In this document: in pieces, positions 51,912 to 63,144 of the stretch
How the letters are laid out: each line of letters begins with the position of its first letter
Numbering within the stretch: position 1 is the stretch's first letter
Assembly: GCF_904848185.1 (NCBI RefSeq)
Contig: NC_051051.1
Location: 18,672,541 to 18,736,540 of the forward strand
Direction: 5' to 3'
DNA from: Acanthopagrus latus
Lineage: Eukaryota; Chordata; Actinopteri; Spariformes; Sparidae
Length of the DNA: 64,000 nucleotides
Translations under genes and position numbers: made by a program
The notes under the pieces: generated by a model
The model's database searches: none
Told to the model about the DNA's origin: nothing
What the model saw: the letters and a program-made list of their open reading frames with translations, nothing else

Positions 51912-54450
51912 TGATGTTTAAATGTAGACTTAATATGACTATTAAAAACGTGTTGGTGATTAGTTACACCTTGCTGGATGAGCCATCTGTAGACAAATTG
52001 TGCTACAGAAGCTCTAGTGGGGAAAGCTTGGCTTTATCTTTCAGTATGCACTGCCTTATTTTGTTTATATTTGATGTTTGTGTCCTTGTTCTTACGTGCT
52101 GTGCAGTGTCTTGCTGCTCCTACACTAACTGTATTGTTAGAAAAGAAATGGTACTAAAGTGAGGGATAACAGCCCTTTACCATACCGTCTGAACTGAAAA
52201 GGTGTTTTGTAGAATGCTGGTGAAGTCAGAACATTGGCTATGCAAATATAGACCATGTACACATACATACAAACACTCTCCTGGAAAAGAACAAGTTGAA
52301 CTGGTGGCTGGGAGAAAAACAGCCCCTTTCTCTGAGTATCTCTCACTCCAGCCATGAGTCTAAATGGATAGGGTAGGTCATGGAAGTCACTCAAATTCTT
52401 CCACCTCCCTCTGAAGTGCCTCTGTGGTGGGGGGGGGGGGGGGGGGGTCAGGCTGCTTCAGAAACCTCTTCCTGACCACTGCTTTTGTCATTAGCATGCC
52501 ACCTGGGACACACCGAGATCCACAACTCAGAAAAATGGATTGTAACAGCCTACATGCTGTCCCTTCGTGCTCATTGCTCCATATGGCATCCATGCATTTG
52601 CTGGTGAATGCAGACCACTATGATGTCTCAGGGGGTCGGCTATTTATATTTCAACCATGACAGAGAGAAAGAGAGATTGATTAAGGGACTTGTGGGTTTG
52701 AGACAAGCCAGATCAAAAGGCAAATGTGATTAAAAACCTATTGACCCAAGTACAAGATGGTAAGATGAAGACAGAGACTTGTGAAAAGTGGAAGACATTC
52801 TACGTTGTTTGATCTGCCCTCATGCTGGATTTTTTCCACAAAAATTAACGATAAAATACCCAATGGTGTCCACAATTGTGCAGCCAAACTATGGAATGGC
52901 ATTGTTTTTCTGGTCCCTAACTCCCAATGGAAGAACTGGAATAATGGTTGGAAGTACACTGCAAAAAAAGCCCACTGATGGAAAAGGCAAAAAAGATGAG
53001 GAGGGAGAGCGACAGAAACTTAGCTAAAACAAGAGTGAATGGAGAGGCATTCACTTGATGGAGAGTTCCAGTGTTGTGTCAGGGTCTATTCCTCTCTTAT
53101 GGTTTCTCTTTCACTTTAGACAGCAGCCGGGCTGCTAGCCATGCAGCTAATGCTGTCTTTTCAACAGCAGTGCCAACAGTAAATATCACAACACCATGAG
53201 TAGGAAATTTGAGTTGTCTTTTGTTTTTTGTTTTTTTTTAGTTAGGCTGTTATTCTGCTCCAGCTGTCTTTTTTATCAGATGTTATTTATCATATTTCAT
53301 CAACTACTGTTTGTGACTTTCATACAGACCAAAATGTCAGTACAAACCTTTCCTAGAAAAAAAAGTTAGCTGCTTGTTCAGCTACTGTTCAACAGTGATG
53401 ATCAGTCTGAGACACCTCAATACTGAGGTCCATGAAGAGTCCCTGTTGGTGTTGAAATTCTCCTAGTTTACAGTCAACTGTTCTGAAATCACTTGTGGGC
53501 CAAATGTTGGAACAGGCTGACTCGGGAGAACACTTCCTTTACATTGGGAAGAGCTCCATCTAATTTCGATAACATGCCAAGGACCTTGGTTGCTTCTTTT
53601 ACTACTGCCTCTCTTAGGGGACATTGTGTTATTAATGATCTACTCACTAAGTGAAATACACATGCTTTATATGAACTCCCTGATCGGCTTTAACTTATCC
53701 TCTGTGTACCCAGAGAGTGGGGCCCTGTAGTAGGAGGTGGAGATGGAAAAGCCAGTGCGCTTGAGAATTGAGGCTAATTCATTCTATATGGAAAATGCAC
53801 TCTGCTGCTTCAGCAGGTTGCAGAGGCACCAGCATGTCTGGAGAGAAGCAATGAGCAGCACTCATCAGCAAAGATGGACACAAACATTCAAGCCTCTTGT
53901 TAAAAAAAATAAACCCTTCATTATTTACTAACCACTTAATTTTCCAAAAAACAATAGGCACTGAAAGCATTTGTTTTCTAAACTGAAGACAGAGTCTGAC
54001 AGACAAGCAGAGCAAGTGCATGAATAGGATGAGCGCTTGCCAGTTGCGCAAAGTAAATTACACAATTGCTCTCTCAGTGGACGTCCATTTCTTAAAACAA
54101 AGAGTCAACTCACCGCAGCTCTCCATGTTCATCAGAGTGGACATTAATGGACATGGATTGTCAAGTGATACTCTCCAGCAAATAGTTTTTTAAAAAAAAG
54201 CCCATCAGCAGCTAAATGCTGTGGTGCTCCAAGCTTAGCTGATATGGAAGAGAACTTCGGTCGATTTAAACATGCAGCTTCTTTGCTCAAGCTACCCTTG
54301 ACTTGCCAGTACCGAAGACGCGTTTGGTCCAATCATTACAGGGCTCCGTGAACGAAGTGTTAGCATTGACATTTACATTGTTAGCATTGTGTTTTAAGCA
54401 TCTTAACATGCTCCACATCTCACCCCAAAAGCCATGCAACATCAGCAGAC
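51912..54450. other. Intron 1 stretch: a G run, otherwise nothing recognised
   Basis: Contains a 19-nt G run at 52429-52447 (potential quadruplex) next to a GGTGGG context. Open frames on either strand carry no family motifs. A GAGCTGCG|GTGAGT donor-like site at 54113 follows an ATG, but no signal peptide is encoded there. Confidence 0.45.
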
Positions 54451-54872
54451 ACCTTACAACACAGCACTGTATCGTGACTCAATATGAATTAAAAAAAAAT
54501 TGTTAAAACAGTGTGTTTGTGCAAGTAGCCACATACCAGTTTGTTGACATCTGTGTCCTCCGGTAGCTAGACCAAACTAGTAGATCCGTCGAGCGTGTGC
54601 TTAACAGCCTTAACATGCTATTGTAAGGCTCATGACAGGCTGTAACATGGACAAGTACATTATGAACAGATAAACGAAAATGCTGGAATACGTTTCTGTC
54701 TCTGCCAGTGAGGGAGTAAGCGTACGCTAGACTTATTGTCTAGTTTGGTCAAGCTACCGGAAGACACGGATGTCAACAAACCGGTATGTAGCTCCTTGCA
54801 CAAACACACTGTTTTAACTACTTTTTTAAATTCATTTTGAGTCATACATGCTACAGTGTTGTGTTGTAAGGT
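54451..54872. mobile_element. MITE with about 150-bp inverted repeats
   Basis: The left ACCTTACAACACAGCACTGT ... AAAACAGTGTGTTTGTGCAAG ... GGTAGCTAGACCAAACTAG is repeated inverted on the right, with CAGTTTGTTGACATC between. The arms leave about 120 bp in the centre. No clean target duplication was found and the family is not recognised. Non-coding. Confidence 0.8.
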
Positions 54873-55823
54873 ATTAGGATGGTCAAACAAAGTAAATTTT
54901 GTTTTAGCAGCTGTTTATATCTATCTGCTTATAAGCTTTCAGGGAACAGATTCCGATGTATGGTAATTGTAATTTGTTGAGAAAGCGTAAGTTATCACCA
55001 ATACCTACAAATGTTCTGATTGTACTGGGGATCTTGTTTCAAGCATTCTCACTAGGGGTCTAATTTGCTTATGTGTAGGCCCTATAGAGGCATCAGTATT
55101 AAATGTCTTAACCCCTAAAACATTCCTTGTTGTATGTTTAAGACAGCCTTACTGAATGCTCAATGTAGCAAGTGGCACTGTGCCCCTTATTATAAATAAA
55201 AATATAACTTGAATTTATGATAGCAGAAGGGATCAAACTAATGTCAAGAGCACAAACACATGAAATTGTGAGCTGGATGCAGTTTTTGATTTTTTTTTTT
55301 TCTTTCCACATATTCAGTTTCTTTGCTCTCATCCAATAAGCACATCTCTCTAATGGTTCTAGGCCTGAAATGGGACAAAGGTCAAATGACAAGGTTTTCA
55401 TTTGCATAGGAACAAAACGCAAAATGTAGCAGTGCAGGTTTTTCAGGTTTTACCGGTTTGTGACTAAAGACAGCTGTGGTGACAGCAAAAGTTTTGCTGG
55501 AAAAGACATATCCTCAAGGTGATGGCACCTGTTTAAACAATATTAACAGCAGATTGAGGGATAATTAATAATTACGTCTGGAACAATTTGACAGGCAGAG
55601 GTTGATTTAAGGATAGATGATGTAACATTCATGATGATATTTTTTTAATTTTTTTTAGTCACAACAGACAGGCTGGGAGCCTATACAGTAATCATCTGTT
55701 CTTCTGACTTCTCCTCCCCCTTTTTAATCTCGCCCAGCCACTTTTGGACTTCTCCAACACCTCCTATCTGACCATGTCATAAACAACCCAAGTTTAAATA
55801 CATATGACTTTGCAGGATTCTTG

Positions 55824-56310
55824 TAGGGATGTTGTTTCAGACTCGATCGGATTGGATAACAAAAGAGCTGCATTTAATACTACACATTTGATACAGCAAA
55901 TAAAAAACAAACACTCAAAGAATACAACAAGTTCACTCAAGCAACACAGGCAAAGACCCAAAAGCAACAGGCACTTGCAGATACTTTCAAAAGTTAAGAG
56001 AAGATCCTCGAGACAGCAACATGGCCAAAAATATTAGAGGGTAATTAAATTCATCACTAACACAACCTGTTAAATTAACCTGCTAACATAAGGAAGGTGG
56101 AGGCCAATGTTGCAGTAGCATATGCAGATTAAGAAAGAGCCATATGAATGCTTATACTTTGTTTCAACAAAATAAAATAAAAACTATTAAGGAATGCTGG
56201 TACTTTTTTTCTTATTGTATTGGATCCGGACTTGGTATCGGCAGATATTAAATATTAAATGCCTCGGATCGGGATTGGGGTAAAAAAAAGACCTGATTGG
56301 GACATCCCTA
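55824..56310. mobile_element. hAT MITE with BED-finger residue, 487 bp
   Basis: Termini TAGGGATGTTG and GGGACATCCCTA are inverted. Flanks GATTCTTG and GTTTCTTA agree at 6 of 8 positions. Inside, the plus strand encodes AFNTTHLIQQIKNKHSK, the His half of the BED finger also seen at 39.8-40.2 kb, showing descent by internal deletion from a ZBED-type hAT. Right subterminal sequence ATCCGGACTTGGTATCGGC is typical of the group. Confidence 0.7.
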
Positions 56311-57800
56311 GTTTCTTATTGCTTACAGCTTGGGTTTTCTCACTCTGCAGGGGGGAATGACTCCTACAGTTTCAAATATTTAATTGTTTTTGGAAATACA
56401 CATTAAGATGGATCCAACAAATTGCTAGTAAACATTAATTTATTAAAGAAAAACATGATTTACACAACATTAATGACATATCAACATATTATTCTTTTTG
56501 CAAACATGCTAACCCAACCATGTCCTATATCACTGTGCACTAACTATCCATAAAGTCATTAAACATCTGAAAAATTACAGAGGGTGAGGCTAACAAGCTA
56601 ATACCATACATGCTACAATTTTTGCTGACTTGATTATACATGACACTATAGACAGGCAGTTAATCTCAGCATATCCTTACCTACCTACATTATAAAGTGA
56701 GAAACTGGGTGAAGGTCTCAGTCATAAGACTGACCAAGTGTATCAAATGTATCTTCAGCTATCACGCAAGACCCTAATCCAGTTATGAAAACAGATAAAT
56801 CTTTAATGAAGAAAATTTTGGAATTCTAACTTTGGATATGATGACCTATTTCTACATTTCATCATCATTTCAAATCAAGATGGTGTGTTCTCAACAAAAC
56901 ATAAAGCAAATGTATCTTGCAAAGTCAATGCAAAGACGTGAATACATGTGACTTTACACCAGGTGAAGTTTTGAAAATTTAATCATGTTTGGAGCAATTA
57001 AACACAAATAATCCTGTGGTCAAATTCGCAAGAATAACACAAATAAACACGAATGACCCCATAGTCAAACTGGCATGAACTTGGTATAATTTGCCTCATA
57101 ACCTCTGTGAATACATCATTATGCCATTCACAATGAGATACAGGTGTTATTTAATTGAAAACACAATAAGTAATACAAAAGGTAAAAAAAAAATGAGGGG
57201 CTGTTTGTCCAGAGGGAGCCTTTCAAATGCTCACCATCATTTCCTGATTCCCAACATGAAACAGGTTTCACACCACCACTGAATACCAAGCTGCACATTA
57301 CACACTGAAATGTTTATTGATTTTTACACATGAACCTATTCTTTCATACCTATTTGAACAGCTTCCTTTCACATAGACACCCAGTACTCAGTATCAGTTT
57401 ACAGGTTATTCTGAAAGCCTGATTGCAAGGAAAAGTCTGTGGTGTGGTGGCATTATTCATAGCAGGACATGGTGGGAATGAATAAATGCCACCATGCAAA
57501 AGCAGTTCAAATTCAAATTCACATCAAAAGAAGAGAAAAATATAAAAAAATATTTAAGCTCTATTGAAGTTGAATTCAAAAACATCCCACTGAGTGTTTC
57601 ATCAGGATCAGATTAACTGTTAAATGATATACCAAAGCAAGCATCTTATTTAATGCTTTGTGCATGAAAAGGAGAGGGGCATACTGATGATGTAGTGGTT
57701 AAGTGGAGGAATTGCATAACACCACTTCCTTTGTTTTATTCCATGTGGTGACCTTTGCAGTATGTCATAGTCCTTTCTCTAGTGGACTAGGGTATTAATG
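56311..57800. other. Intron 1 stretch: nothing recognised
   Basis: AT-rich sequence with no motif-bearing frame, terminal repeat or tandem array identified. Confidence 0.45.
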
Positions 57801-59460
57801 ACTTAAGTCTTTTTCAGGTCGACTTATCTGTCAATAAAGTCGAAGTCGAGTCGACAAGTCGTTTGATGACGTCATCACATTGACACATTGGAGGAACACG
57901 GCTGTCCAACAATGAGTAACTTTTATTAACAAATTAACAGAAAAATTAAAACACACTTGCTTAAAATCAAAGTAGCCCTATTCACAGTCGCCCTCATATT
58001 CCTCTTTCACAGTCCTGGCGCACTTGCAATGCAGGTTTTCATGCAAAAAGATTAGATTATCCACATGTGCTGGATGAAAGCTTGCACGCTGTTGGGTGAT
58101 AGTATTCCTGGCCAGAGAGAACACCCTTTTGCTGGGGGTGCTCGTGGCTGGAACAGCCAAGTAGCGGTAAGCCAGTTTGGCTAAACAAGGAAAGTCGGGC
58201 TGGTTGCGGGCCCACCACTGCAGTGGATTCTCCATCATTGGAAGTTGAGGGGTTACGCAATATGCACGGAGTTCGGCATCTGGAGTGGAGTGAGCCTCTT
58301 TGCGCCGCTCTCAAAGTGGGGTCCAAAAAGCTGCTCAAAATCATTTTCCAGTCTTGATTACTTCATCAGCTTTATCTTCAGCAGCTTGGACATCATCATC
58401 ATTTTCAACTGCATGGAAAATTAATGACACTCAGTTTCACACAGCCAAATTGCAGCCAAGTTGTTTCAAATATGATTTCAATATCAGCTCAAGTTGTAAC
58501 CTAATGAAATAAGCTCTCATGACTAAATAACAATATTTTCACAGGACAAATTAATTAATAGTCTGGTCTGGCCTTGAACTAACGTAACCTGTAGCAGCCG
58601 TCTGGGGTCAGGGGCTGGGTGCTGGTCATCTCATCCTGAAGCAGCTCATGCAGGTGGTCACGGGCATAATCTCTTATGCGTTCTGGAAGGAACTGGAGAT
58701 GTTTGAAGGTGACTACTGGGACTGACTCTGCGAGACCATCAGACTCCAGTTTGAAGCCAGTGACCAGCTGTTCTCGCACAGTCTTCTTGAAGGAGCGGAT
58801 TCCACCCATGTCTGAGTCTTGGACACAGAGGGCAGTGATGATCACGTTGCACATCACTGGATAGATGAAAGACAGGCCCACATGCAACTTGCCACACATC
58901 ACTTTTGTAGCTTTTGCCAGGGGAGATAACACAGCAATCAGCTGTGTTTGTGATGTAATGAGCAGTTACTGTAATGTACGGCTCCATGGTTGGAGATGTC
59001 CACAGGTTGGTTGTTAACGACACACTCCTGCCTTGCATCTCCTCCTTGACGCTCTCTCGCAGGGCGTCACATTGCCGGTTGATCATAGTCCAGAGTGTGG
59101 TGTGGCTCAGGACTGTGTAGTCTGGTTCAAAAACATTTAGAATTTCTTTGAAGCCTTCGCCTTGTACTGCAGCCAAAGGTCTCACATCTTTAACAATGAA
59201 ATTTGGATGAAAAAAAATGACGACTCCCTGTAGTGCCAGCATCACTCAGGTTAGCTAGCGGATGCCGATTCAGATGGCCGTGCATAACGCTAGAATTTTT
59301 ATTGTACTTTAAGACCGACTTGCAGATTGTGCAGGTCACCATGCTGTTTGTGTGGTCTAGAGTGAAGTACCTCCATACGTGTGATGTGTGTCTGTCACCT
59401 ACTGCCTTTTCTGCCATGTCTCTCGTTGCTGTATTCTGGTCTTGTGTATAATTTACCCTG
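57801..59460 (-). pseudogene. hAT transposase gene, broken (BED finger to dimerisation domain)
   Basis: On the minus strand: BED zinc finger at about 59390-59215 (VWRYFTLDHTNS, TCTICKSVLKYNKNSS, HGHLNRHPLAN). From 59245 in another frame comes FIVKDVRPLAAVQGEGFKEI then SVSLTTNLWTSPT. In a third frame, 58760-58579, is VVTFKHLQFLPERIRDYARD. The C-terminal hAT dimerisation region is at 58238-57978 (WWARNQPDFPCLAKLAYRYL, VPATSTPSKRVFSLA, ITQQRASFHPAHV, LIFLHENL). The order is that of a ZBED-like hAT transposase, but a deletion after the BED finger, frameshifts and lost catalytic segments make it inactive. A subterminal TCGACAAGTCG-type motif lies at about 57820-57865. Confidence 0.85.
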
Positions 59461-60141
59461 CATGAACCAATGTTACCGCCCTTTTTAAAGTGACTATGAT
59501 GATTGGTTAAATCAATGAATATTTATCAGTGTAAGCCAATCACAGGGAGGGATTGCAGATCCACAGGTCCCACTAGAGGACATTGGGCCTTCATACCAAC
59601 TTCATGGAGTCTGAGCCTGATTGGGCTACAGGTTGCACAGGTAGCAACCTGATTAGGTTGCAGCTACCACCTCATGCTACCAGTAGTGACAAGGACACAA
59701 AAAGATCACAGAAAATCAGTCAGGAAGGATCAGGAGAGAGCAATTGTCTGTGGTCACCACTGGCAAAAACCATTCTCTTGTTCAGGGGGTTGTCTTGCTT
59801 TTGCCTTCCATTGTCACTTTCATTTGCAAGTTGAAATTCATTCACAATCACTCGTGCTTCCTTAATGGACAGATTGATATCCCTGATGTTTAACTGATGT
59901 TCTTACCCCCACTTACAGCAAAGACTTATTGTAAATGTTAAGTATATATCATATATTATGACTGAGATGTCTGAGGTGTGCTGAGATCGCGATACCGCTG
60001 AGATGAGATTTGGATTAAACATGGCAGTGCCCAGCTGCTAAATCAGACTACAAATTTTCTCCTGCCTTTTCAACCAAAAATAACCTAAAACATAGCAAAA
60101 AATTCAGGATTATCAAGGAATAACATACAGGAAGATACCAC
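59461..60141. other. Spacer and probable L1 5' UTR
   Basis: No coding motif to about 59930. From about 59940 onward the sequence leads directly into the L1 ORF1 start and is probably its 5' UTR (GATCGCGATACCGCTGAGAT). Confidence 0.4.
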
Positions 60142-60952
60142 ATGCTGATCAGAGTGGAGGACCTCGAGGATTATGTGGACAACTACTACTACCTCCTTGC
60201 AATGGAAAACAACAGCCAGGTTCACCACACTTCCAATCCAAACAAATGGAAAAAGAAAGATTCAGCCACCAACACCGTTGATCTTCAAACCACACATGTA
60301 CAGGTCAGTGTACTCCAATCCATACACAAAAAACTAAACATTCTCAGCATGCTTCATCAGGAAATAAAAGACCTCAGATCCAGCCTTGAATTCACATATA
60401 ATCAAATAACTGATCTCCAAACAGACAACACACAACTGCATATCACTGTCAAGCTACTCACCTCCCAGACATCCACTATCCAAAAAGAAAATAAGACCCT
60501 GAAAGAAACCATTCTGGACATTCAAACACAAAGCATGCGAGACAACCTAATTTCCTCAGGAATCCCGGAAAGCATGACAGATAACCCTAACACACTCATT
60601 CACAAATTCATGCAGTCCACCCTCAAACTCTCGTAAGACGCTGTTAACAAAATCACATTTCACCGCATACATCGCCTTGGAGCCCGCACCAGATTACGTC
60701 CCCATCCCATCATTGCAAAGTTTGAACCCTCCCAACAAAAAGAACTGGTGAAAAGCAAAGGGAGGGAACTGAAAGGAACCGCGTTTGGGATGAACGATCA
60801 GTTCCCAAAGGAAATAACCAAAAGACGTAAAACACTGTACCCATCCTCAAACAGCGCAGGCAGAAAGGTGAACGGGCCACCCTGGTTGCAGACAAACTTT
60901 ACATAGAAGGACAAGTATTTTGGGACTCCTCCATCACACCCTGGCTCATTTA
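60142..60952 (+). pseudogene. L1-like LINE ORF1 (RNA-binding protein), broken
   Basis: An ATG at 60142 opens a frame with an acidic start (VEDLEDYVDNYYYLLAME) and a heptad-rich coiled coil (about residues 55-135, LQSIHKKLNILSMLHQEI onward). The start of the RRM-type domain follows (QSMRDNLISSGIPESM). A TAA at 60634 interrupts the frame. The same frame continues VNKITFHRIHRLGART, PIIAKFEPSQQKELVKSKGR and FGMNDQFPKEI, then shifts near 60845 into GERATLVADKLYIEGQVF and ITPWLI. One in-frame stop and one frameshift separate it from an intact L1 ORF1. Confidence 0.85.
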
Positions 60953-61077
60953 ACATGTGGACTTGAGCCAAAGTGCTCAAACTCTTCTCACTGAAGATGA
61001 ATACATGAAAATCTTACTCCATGTTACACTCCATCCCACCCCTTGAATAACAAATGAACTTCGCCTCTCTTGCTCAC

Positions 61078-61115
61078 CCTCGATTACTCTCTCTCTCTCT
61101 CTCTCTCTGTTTCTC
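61078..61115. repeat. (CT)n microsatellite in L1 inter-ORF region
   Basis: About 12 CT units followed by TTTCTCTCTTAG between ORF1 and the ORF2 remnants. Confidence 0.9.
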
Positions 61116-61204
61116 TCTTAGAGATTGAGCAACCCATCATCAAGAGAATACACTTATTTTCTCCACTACATCAATCGTTCTCTCGTTTAGCATACAAGCA
61201 TTGA

Positions 61205-61470
61205 AGATGAAATTTATGGGGAGTCGTTCAATTCCAAGAAGGATGCCCACTCTCTCTGTATAAGAGCAGTGAAATCAGAGTCTTTGAGCAATGAGGTGTT
61301 AAAGCGCCAGTGGGGAGAGTGTTTTACAGCTGATTGAATTCTTCTGGAGAGGGATACTGGAGCGTGGTCCCTAATTACGATTAGATATATGATGGTCTTG
61401 GATACCTTACTTAGAAATGTATTACTAATCAGAAACCAGTAAGGCAGTAATCTGAGGACAAATAATATCA
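61205..61470 (-). pseudogene. L1 ORF2 endonuclease segment in reverse orientation
   Basis: On the minus strand, opposite to the surrounding L1: TIIYLIVIRDHAPVSLS, then HSPHWRFNTSLLKDSDF and REWASFLELN. This is the SDHAPV-containing end of an L1 APE endonuclease (here RDHAPV) plus the start of the following linker. It sits exactly where the plus-strand ORF2 endonuclease should be. Confidence 0.7.
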
Positions 61471-61985
61471 TATTCAACAAACAGGAAAAAAAGGAACAGG
61501 AACTAGAAAAACGTCTGGAACAAAAAATGAAACAACTTACAGATATCTATTCAAACAACCCCAATGAACAAATAAAAGGAGCTACAAAACACTAAATTTC
61601 AGTTGGATGAAATCATAAGCAAAAAAGACAATTTTTGATACAACAACTCAAATACAACTTAGAAAATAGCAATAAACCAAGCAAATACTTACCTAGTCAA
61701 CTACAACATAGAAAAGAGAAAGCAATAACTTCAACTATAAAAAAAACTCAACAGGAGAGAATACCCAAAACCCGCAAGAAATAAATGACATCTATAACTT
61801 TTTACACTAACTTAAATTTTTAAACACAGACCCTGACCCATTGGAGATACAATCATTCTCTAATAACCTGGACTTACCCAAACTATCCAAACAAGATGCA
61901 GAAACACTTGACAAACCATTAACTTCAGATGAACTTTATATAGCCCTACTCCAGATGCCCAAGTGTTTTACCTCTGTGATTCTGT
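61471..61985 (+). pseudogene. L1 ORF2 fragment: linker to start of reverse transcriptase
   Basis: Plus-strand frames read EQELEKRLEQKMKQLTDIY, NHKQKRQFLIQQLKYNLE, then FSNNLDLPKLSKQDAETL and DKPLTSDELYIALLQMPK. The last is the L1 segment directly before the RT (LTxEELxxALxxMPxxKSPGPDG), which breaks off before the GPDG motif. Several stops and shifts. No RT catalytic residues remain. Confidence 0.7.
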
Positions 61986-62236
61986 AATTTCTGGCCTTCT
62001 CATTTGAAGACTAATTTTTATAGTCCTCAAATAAGAAGTTAATTACGTGGATTCTCCCCTTAGAAAGCATTTAGTTTAGCTCTGAGGCAACTGAAAATGA
62101 TGTATCACTGGCGGATGTTCCAATATTATGATAATTGATAAGTATTAATACAAGTCAAGTCAAGTATGTCTTAAGCCTGGCAGAAAAAAAGGTGTAATTC
62201 CAAGTCAATTTTAAAAACTCAATAATAATAATAAAT
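61986..62236. other. Spacer between two L1 copies
   Basis: AT-rich; nothing recognised. A short AATAATAATAA run precedes the second L1. Confidence 0.4.
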
Positions 62237-62349
62237 GGGGACTTCCGGTGGCTGCCCAGGCGTGATGTGTGTATAGTTCTGAGCTCCGTCTCAAAAGTCT
62301 GATAATACACAAAATATCCTGCAATTCAGAAACTATTCTAGTTTAAATT

Positions 62350-63144
62350 ATGTCTAAGTATCGCTACAAAATGTCAAGAGGGAGAGGAATGAAGAATAAA
62401 TCATCTACGGACAAGACAGTGGGCAAAAAGAAAGTTTTGGGCCAAGAGCAAGAAGACAGGCTAACCGGAAAATTTAAGTTGGCTGTGAGAGAGGCAGTCG
62501 AGGACTGGGGGGATATCGCACAGCAAGCCAAGGTCTGTAGAAGGCTGCAGGGGACGATGGACACCACATCGACTAACATCAGAGCAGTGAAACACAATGT
62601 GGGTGACCTCCAGAAAGAGCTACTGAACCTCTGCCATAAAGTCACTGAGATGGATGGAGGACAGATCACTGAGGTCTAACTATCTTGTCAGCCTGCTAGA
62701 GTCAGTGGACGGTAAAAAATGCCATTCAATTTTTACAAAATAACTTGCCTGTGTGGAAACTGCTCCCTGGCTGGGGAGAAGATTGAAATTCAACGGGCCC
62801 ATCGTGCCCATCGTATATTCACCACCCAGGACAGCACCCGCCCTCCCCAGATACTCATATTCTGGCTACTTCGTTACCAGGACAGGGAGAAAATTCTCAA
62901 TGGAGCCAGAGCCCTCGCGTCCGTGCCTACACGCCAGATACCCGGCGATGGGCAGACATCAACATCCAGGCTGCTGTTTTCACATGATTACTGCAACGAT
63001 ACCGTGCAGAGGAGGAAATCCTTCTATCCGGTGAGAAAACAGCTTGCCAACAGAGGTCTACAGCCATTCCTGAAATATCCAACAACCCTGAAGATTAGAT
63101 ACAATGGCTCGCTGCACCTTTTCGAAAGGGCGGCGAATGCATAG
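62350..63144 (+). pseudogene. L1 ORF1 protein, broken
   Basis: From an ATG at 62350: a basic N-terminus (KMSRGRGMKNKSS, VGKKKV) and a presumed coiled-coil region (NIRAVKHNVGDLQKELLN), ending at TAA 62677-62679. The same frame resumes after a second TAA with GEKIEIQRAHRAHR, PPQILIFWLLRYQDREKIL and CNDTVQRRKSFYPVRKQL, then NRGLQPFLKYPTTLKIRYNG. These are the RRM and C-terminal domain blocks of Tx1/L1-type ORF1. About 30 residues around the coiled-coil/RRM junction are missing or shifted. Different in sequence from the ORF1 at 60.1 kb. Confidence 0.8.

Noticed and set aside
53779..54051. Minus-strand frame with a hydrophobic start (ALILFMHLLCLSV) as a signal-peptide exon
   Set aside because: It opens with TTG rather than ATG, and the only phase-1 GT is in a very poor donor context.
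54113..54141. Candidate ALCAM exon 1 (ATG AAC ATG GAG AGC TGC G before GTGAGT, phase 1)
   Set aside because: Phase and donor fit exon 2 and MES resembles the human start, but only six residues would precede the mature protein, so there is no signal peptide. A further exon would be needed and none was seen.
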